A stretch of 64,000 bases of DNA from the NCBI RefSeq assembly GCF_026230105.1, contig NC_079476.1, positions 26,464,559 to 26,528,558 of the forward strand. The letters are read 5' to 3'. The translations under genes were made by a program, and so were the position numbers. Within the stretch, counting starts at the first letter, position 1. The number at the start of each line of letters is the position of its first letter. Below, piece after piece: positions 60,557-64,000 of the stretch. The stretch is from Diorhabda sublineata (Eukaryota > Arthropoda > Insecta > Coleoptera > Chrysomelidae). Below the pieces are notes generated by a model. That model worked only from the letters and a program-made list of their open reading frames with translations. It had not been told where the DNA came from and searched no databases.

Positions 60557-62499
60557 TGTTCAGTTCCATTTGGATTCGACTTGAATATTTTGCAATAATG
60601 AAGGAATTTTTTCGAAATATGTTGTACAATGCAGCGGCTTTGTTTCTGGGTTAAAAATTGCTTATATTTTTGAAGTTTCTGGATCTTTTTAGTCCTTTCT
60701 GCATGGATATAAATAGGATGAAATAAATTGTTTTTTATGTTTCTCACGTTGATAATTTATTTTAAATTAATGACCTATATTTCGGGATTGTTTTAAATAT
60801 ATAAATAACTCGCAAATGAGGTCAAATATTCAAAAAGTGGTAGCAACGAAATTACATTAACAAATAAATTATCATTAAAATTATATTCGTTTTATGAGGT
60901 ATATTGGATTTTGTGAAATGCCGTTTTCATGAATAAGTTAATAGCACTTTACCAAACCGGAAACATTCGAACAATTTTTCATATAAATTGCGAAATATTA
61001 AACAACAGAATTCGCAAAACTAAATATGTTCAATTCAACGAACAGTGGACGGAATTCTTCAATATACAAGTTAATTGCCAAACAATTATGTCCCATAAAA
61101 AGCCCATTATTTTGTGGTAATAATGGTTATAAATCAATGTTGCTATTCGACTGAAATATTCCCTTTGAACAGCATGTTTGTACACCGCAATTCGTGATGG
61201 GATGTACAATTATTTTCGTTTTTTTTTCTATGAGGTTTTCGTTTGGTTACTGTCGGTAAAATTTGTCAACACAATCTAATAAAAACAGTTCTTTATAACT
61301 ACCTTTTGATCTTTTAGAAGCCTGCAAAACCACTGCACCTGATCATGTTTTTTCTTACAAATATACTTATAATGCAGATAATGACAAAACTTTTTTTTAG
61401 TCGAAAACTGAAGAAGATCTCGACACTTAGATGAGGCAAAACTTCTTGTATAAAGATGCTCGATTCAATATAGAAGTGAAGCGATCCAGAACCAGAAACT
61501 TGGACTACTTACAACATAACTCTGTTTTAATGATACTACGATGTCAAATGCTATCCAACATTCCAGTTTTTGCAAAACCTTCTCCATAGGCAGACCCGAC
61601 TCACCGAGTTCGCTTGCATTCGCTCAGAATTTCAATTTATCGGAATCCGTTACTTTGGAGAAGTGCAAATTTGTGGAAAAAGCTACCAAGGCACGTATTT
61701 TCCTAGTATTACAACCGAAGTACTAAAATGTGAAAGGATTTAGCCTCTGGTACTTGTTTTTCATATAAAAAACGTGATAAGAGACAACTTATTGCCAACT
61801 GAATGGTAAAGAATCTATCTAGGTTCGCATTACAACTAATTTTCAGAATAAGAGAATCATTTAAAAGTATAGATAGAAAACGACATTATTTATATAGGGT
61901 ATATACTTTTAGTAGTGTTTCTGGTTCACAGTTGATTATGAGGTTAGATAAACCTGCATAGATCATCATTATTTCATATTCTACATAAATATTTGAGTCT
62001 GCACGATTACAAATTTCAATTAGTGAAAAAATTGAAGCCTTAGGATGTTGGTTAGAAGCTTGACTTGATTAAGCACTTTCCAACGTTTACCAACATGTAA
62101 TTTGATCGAAACTCATTTTCATCAGTAGGATGAAGCGATTTCTCGAATAAAAATAAATATCTGCCACGAATTTTTCTCGTCAAATTGATTCCCGGGCATA
62201 AGTTAGCATCCAGGCACTCCCGATTTAATATCTATGGATTTTAAAGAAACATAACGACTTTCCAAGCAATATTTTCCAATTTGTATGAAATTTTTTCAAT
62301 AAACTCGTATTTTTTCTAAAAATTCTTATTTCAAATGTGAAATTTCATTTGAGACACCTTGTATTTGGTAATAAAAGGAAACTAACAAAAACAAAAAAGC
62401 AATTTATCAACAAAAATGTACACTGTACGGTTTTGAAGAGGTAGCTAATGAAAATAGATGTGGTACGTCTTCCAAATGAATAACTATATACGAAGAAGG
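60557..62499. other. no gene recognised
   Basis: AT-rich. A slightly balanced piece at 61540-61730 has open frames on both strands, but no domain I can name. Confidence 0.4.
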
Positions 62500-63005
62500 G
62501 TTTCAGTAAAAAAATTAGTGTACAGTCGAATGTTCTCCTTCAATATACTTCCATCCCCTCGCCACACACCTTTCCATAAGTTTTTTCCATTGATCCAAGT
62601 AGTACTGGAAGTCTTCTTTGGTGAGGGTCATCGGGAGCTCTGCCGTTTTTTGCTTTACAGGCTTCCATCGACTGAAATCGGTTTTGGTTAGAAGTCAGAT
62701 TTTTTGGCACTTCAGACAGACTTGTATCATGTGTAATTCCTGGTGTAAAATTTTTCTAATCGTTTTTTTATCGGCGTTTACAGCTTCGGCAAATATCCGG
62801 ATGCTAATTCGACAGTCTGCACGCACAATTTGGTTAATTTTGGTCATTGTTTCCGGAGTTGAGACATTTATAGGGTGATTTGGGCTTTCTCGGAGCTCAC
62901 TAAAGCACTTAAACCATTCAAAAACACGCTCACGAGAAAATAGTCCCCATAGGTTTTTTCCAACAATTTATTGTATTCAGTCGGAGTTTTTTTTTCAATT
63001 TAATG
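62500..63005 (-). mobile_element. internally deleted mariner, copy B2
   Basis: The minus strand shows, with frame changes: NKLLEK (start), RVFEWF-like HTH remnants, LTKI and RIFAEAVNADKKTIRKILHQ, ELHMIQVCLKCQKI, then a jump to TKEDFQYYLDQWKKLMERCV. The HTH and the block after it (..AE...I...T(I/V)R.ILH.DL.M.KVC.K.VPK) are retained. The catalytic core is deleted, and the C-terminal DQWKK..E(K/R)C block follows. Same family as 16431-16880, but its deletion starts further downstream. Confidence 0.75.
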
Positions 63006-63718
63006 AACAAGCACATACACCACACAACTTTTAGCGCTGTTCTACAAGTTTGGTAGAAATTTGTTTAGCTTGTAAAATAAAGCTAATAAATCGTATATAG
63101 ACCATTCATAAAATTACATTTTTTTCGTTGTTCTACACGTTCTAAATACCAAAACAAATCCAAAAACATTTATATTTTCAGAAAAAACAACAGTCGTTCG
63201 GTATAACGTTTTTTTGAAGTATGTTTTCTGCGAATAGTATGCAAATAATTCGATAATGTCATGGGGGAAACAACAGTTTATTCAGCGAAATGACTAAGTC
63301 TCTTTTATATCCTCACTGGGGTGCAAATAATTTGGTAATTTACATGCCGCAAACTGTAGATGTCACGACATATACATTACGATTGTAAATAAAGTAATTT
63401 CACATGTATAATCAAAAAAATTCTACATGAAATAAAATGATAAATACGAAAAGATGTTTTGATGATATTCTAATTCATTTACCTGCATGAAATTCGCAAT
63501 TTTTGAGTATATAAAGGGCCTAAATTACAAGTTGAGTATGCTAGATCTTAAATACTATACAACTGCCAGTTTAGATGATAATAATGCCGTTTGGGCCGTT
63601 GGAAAATACCAAAATAAGCTAAAATATGTAATCACAAAATATGTAGACTTTATACCTTCAATTTTAACAAAAACTGCTTATGTAGAAATTAGACCTTAAC
63701 CAAATCGCCAGTAACCGA
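63006..63718. other. no gene recognised
   Basis: Contains an open frame at 63487-63699 (+), 70 codons, including KYYTTASLDDNNAVW. It resembles no family I know and lies directly upstream of the mariner remnant. Confidence 0.4.
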
Positions 63719-64000
63719 ATTTATGCGTCATGGATGAAACTTGAATCCATCATTTCACATGCGAAACAAAAAAAACAATCTAAATAACGAACTGAAAAGT
63801 GAGCAAAGAAGACAAAGATTGTTCTATCTGCAGGCTAGGTCTTGGCATCGATTTTTTAGGATGCGCGTGTTTGAATTGCACCCTACTCGCCAGATCTGTC
63901 TCCCTCGGATCATTTTCTGTTCCCAATTCGAAAGAATAGCTCGGCGGTCAAAGATTTTCCAGCAACGAAGAAGTGATGCCGGCAGATATTGATTATTTTG
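63719..64000 (+). mobile_element. mariner transposase fossil, catalytic part (copy C2, runs off the window)
   Basis: The plus strand reads VMDET, a stop, IHHFTCETKK: the first catalytic Asp block, normally DETWIHHYTPETK. After a large deletion comes LQARSWHRFF (from DNAR..H) and FELHP. A one-base frame change then gives YSPDLSPSDHFLFPIRK, with the last catalytic Asp. It continues to the window end. Stops and deletion show it is dead. Confidence 0.8.

Noticed and set aside
61541..61726. 61-codon open frame with a protein-like composition
   Set aside because: No domain, no splice signals that define an exon, and an opposite-strand frame equally open.
1..64000. tRNA genes
   Set aside because: I scanned for B-box-like words (gttcgaat/gttcaaat) on both strands. 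The few found (for example near 7366 and 38194) lack a matching A box and cloverleaf.

Overview
The window looks like nuclear DNA of an insect. I favour a beetle, but nothing in the sequence proves the order. It is very AT-rich, has no operons, and is dominated by decayed mariner transposons, R1/Jockey-like LINE fragments and satellite arrays. A short run of the insect-type telomere word (CCTAA/TTAGG) lies near 50.76 kb. No tRNA, rRNA, CRISPR or bacterial-type gene was recognised.

One host gene is well supported. Two exons on the minus strand (14107-14251 and 4942-5049) join in phase across a 9,057-bp intron. Together they encode the first 84 residues of an hnRNP C/RALY-type RNA-binding protein: RNP2 (LFVGNL) is in the first exon, RNP1 (KGYAFVQF) and the family signature GEDGR in the second. 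The rest of the RRM and the C-terminal half must lie beyond the left edge of the window. A 5' non-coding exon is expected somewhere to the right of 14260. A second, weak candidate is an acidic C-terminal exon at 51298-51358 (minus).

Layout. 1-4.9 kb: AT-rich sequence with a mariner scrap and a short direct repeat. 4.9-14.3 kb: the hnRNP C-like exons and their intron, which holds mariner and LINE scraps, a 29-bp minisatellite, an inverted repeat and a 21-bp minisatellite next to the splice donor. 14.3-24 kb: a diverged intergenic repeat family, an internally deleted mariner, a 1-kb foldback element, two R1/Jockey-like LINE 3' ends and a mariner 3' end. 24.3-29.1 kb: satellite of 265-bp monomers. 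30.2-31.6 kb: a tandemly triplicated mariner transposase segment. 35-41.1 kb: two mariner remnants and a MITE. 43.2-46 kb: a transposase scrap, then a satellite of 339-bp monomers. 46.9-47.5 and 48.9-49.8 kb: arrays of 196 bp and 171 bp. 51.4-52.6 kb: satellite of 159-bp monomers. 53.3-54.2 kb: a terminal-inverted-repeat element. 55.0-55.5 kb: LINE reverse transcriptase scrap. 57.4-59.6 kb: a satellite built from a LINE fragment. 59.9-64 kb: three more mariner remnants.

The most interesting pattern is the satellite organisation. Four unrelated arrays show higher-order periodicity (three trimeric, one dimeric). Two of them are made from pieces of LINE protein-coding sequence. Two (339 bp and 159 bp) have monomer lengths divisible by three and keep an open frame through the monomer. 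I found no evidence of a new enzymatic or defence system.
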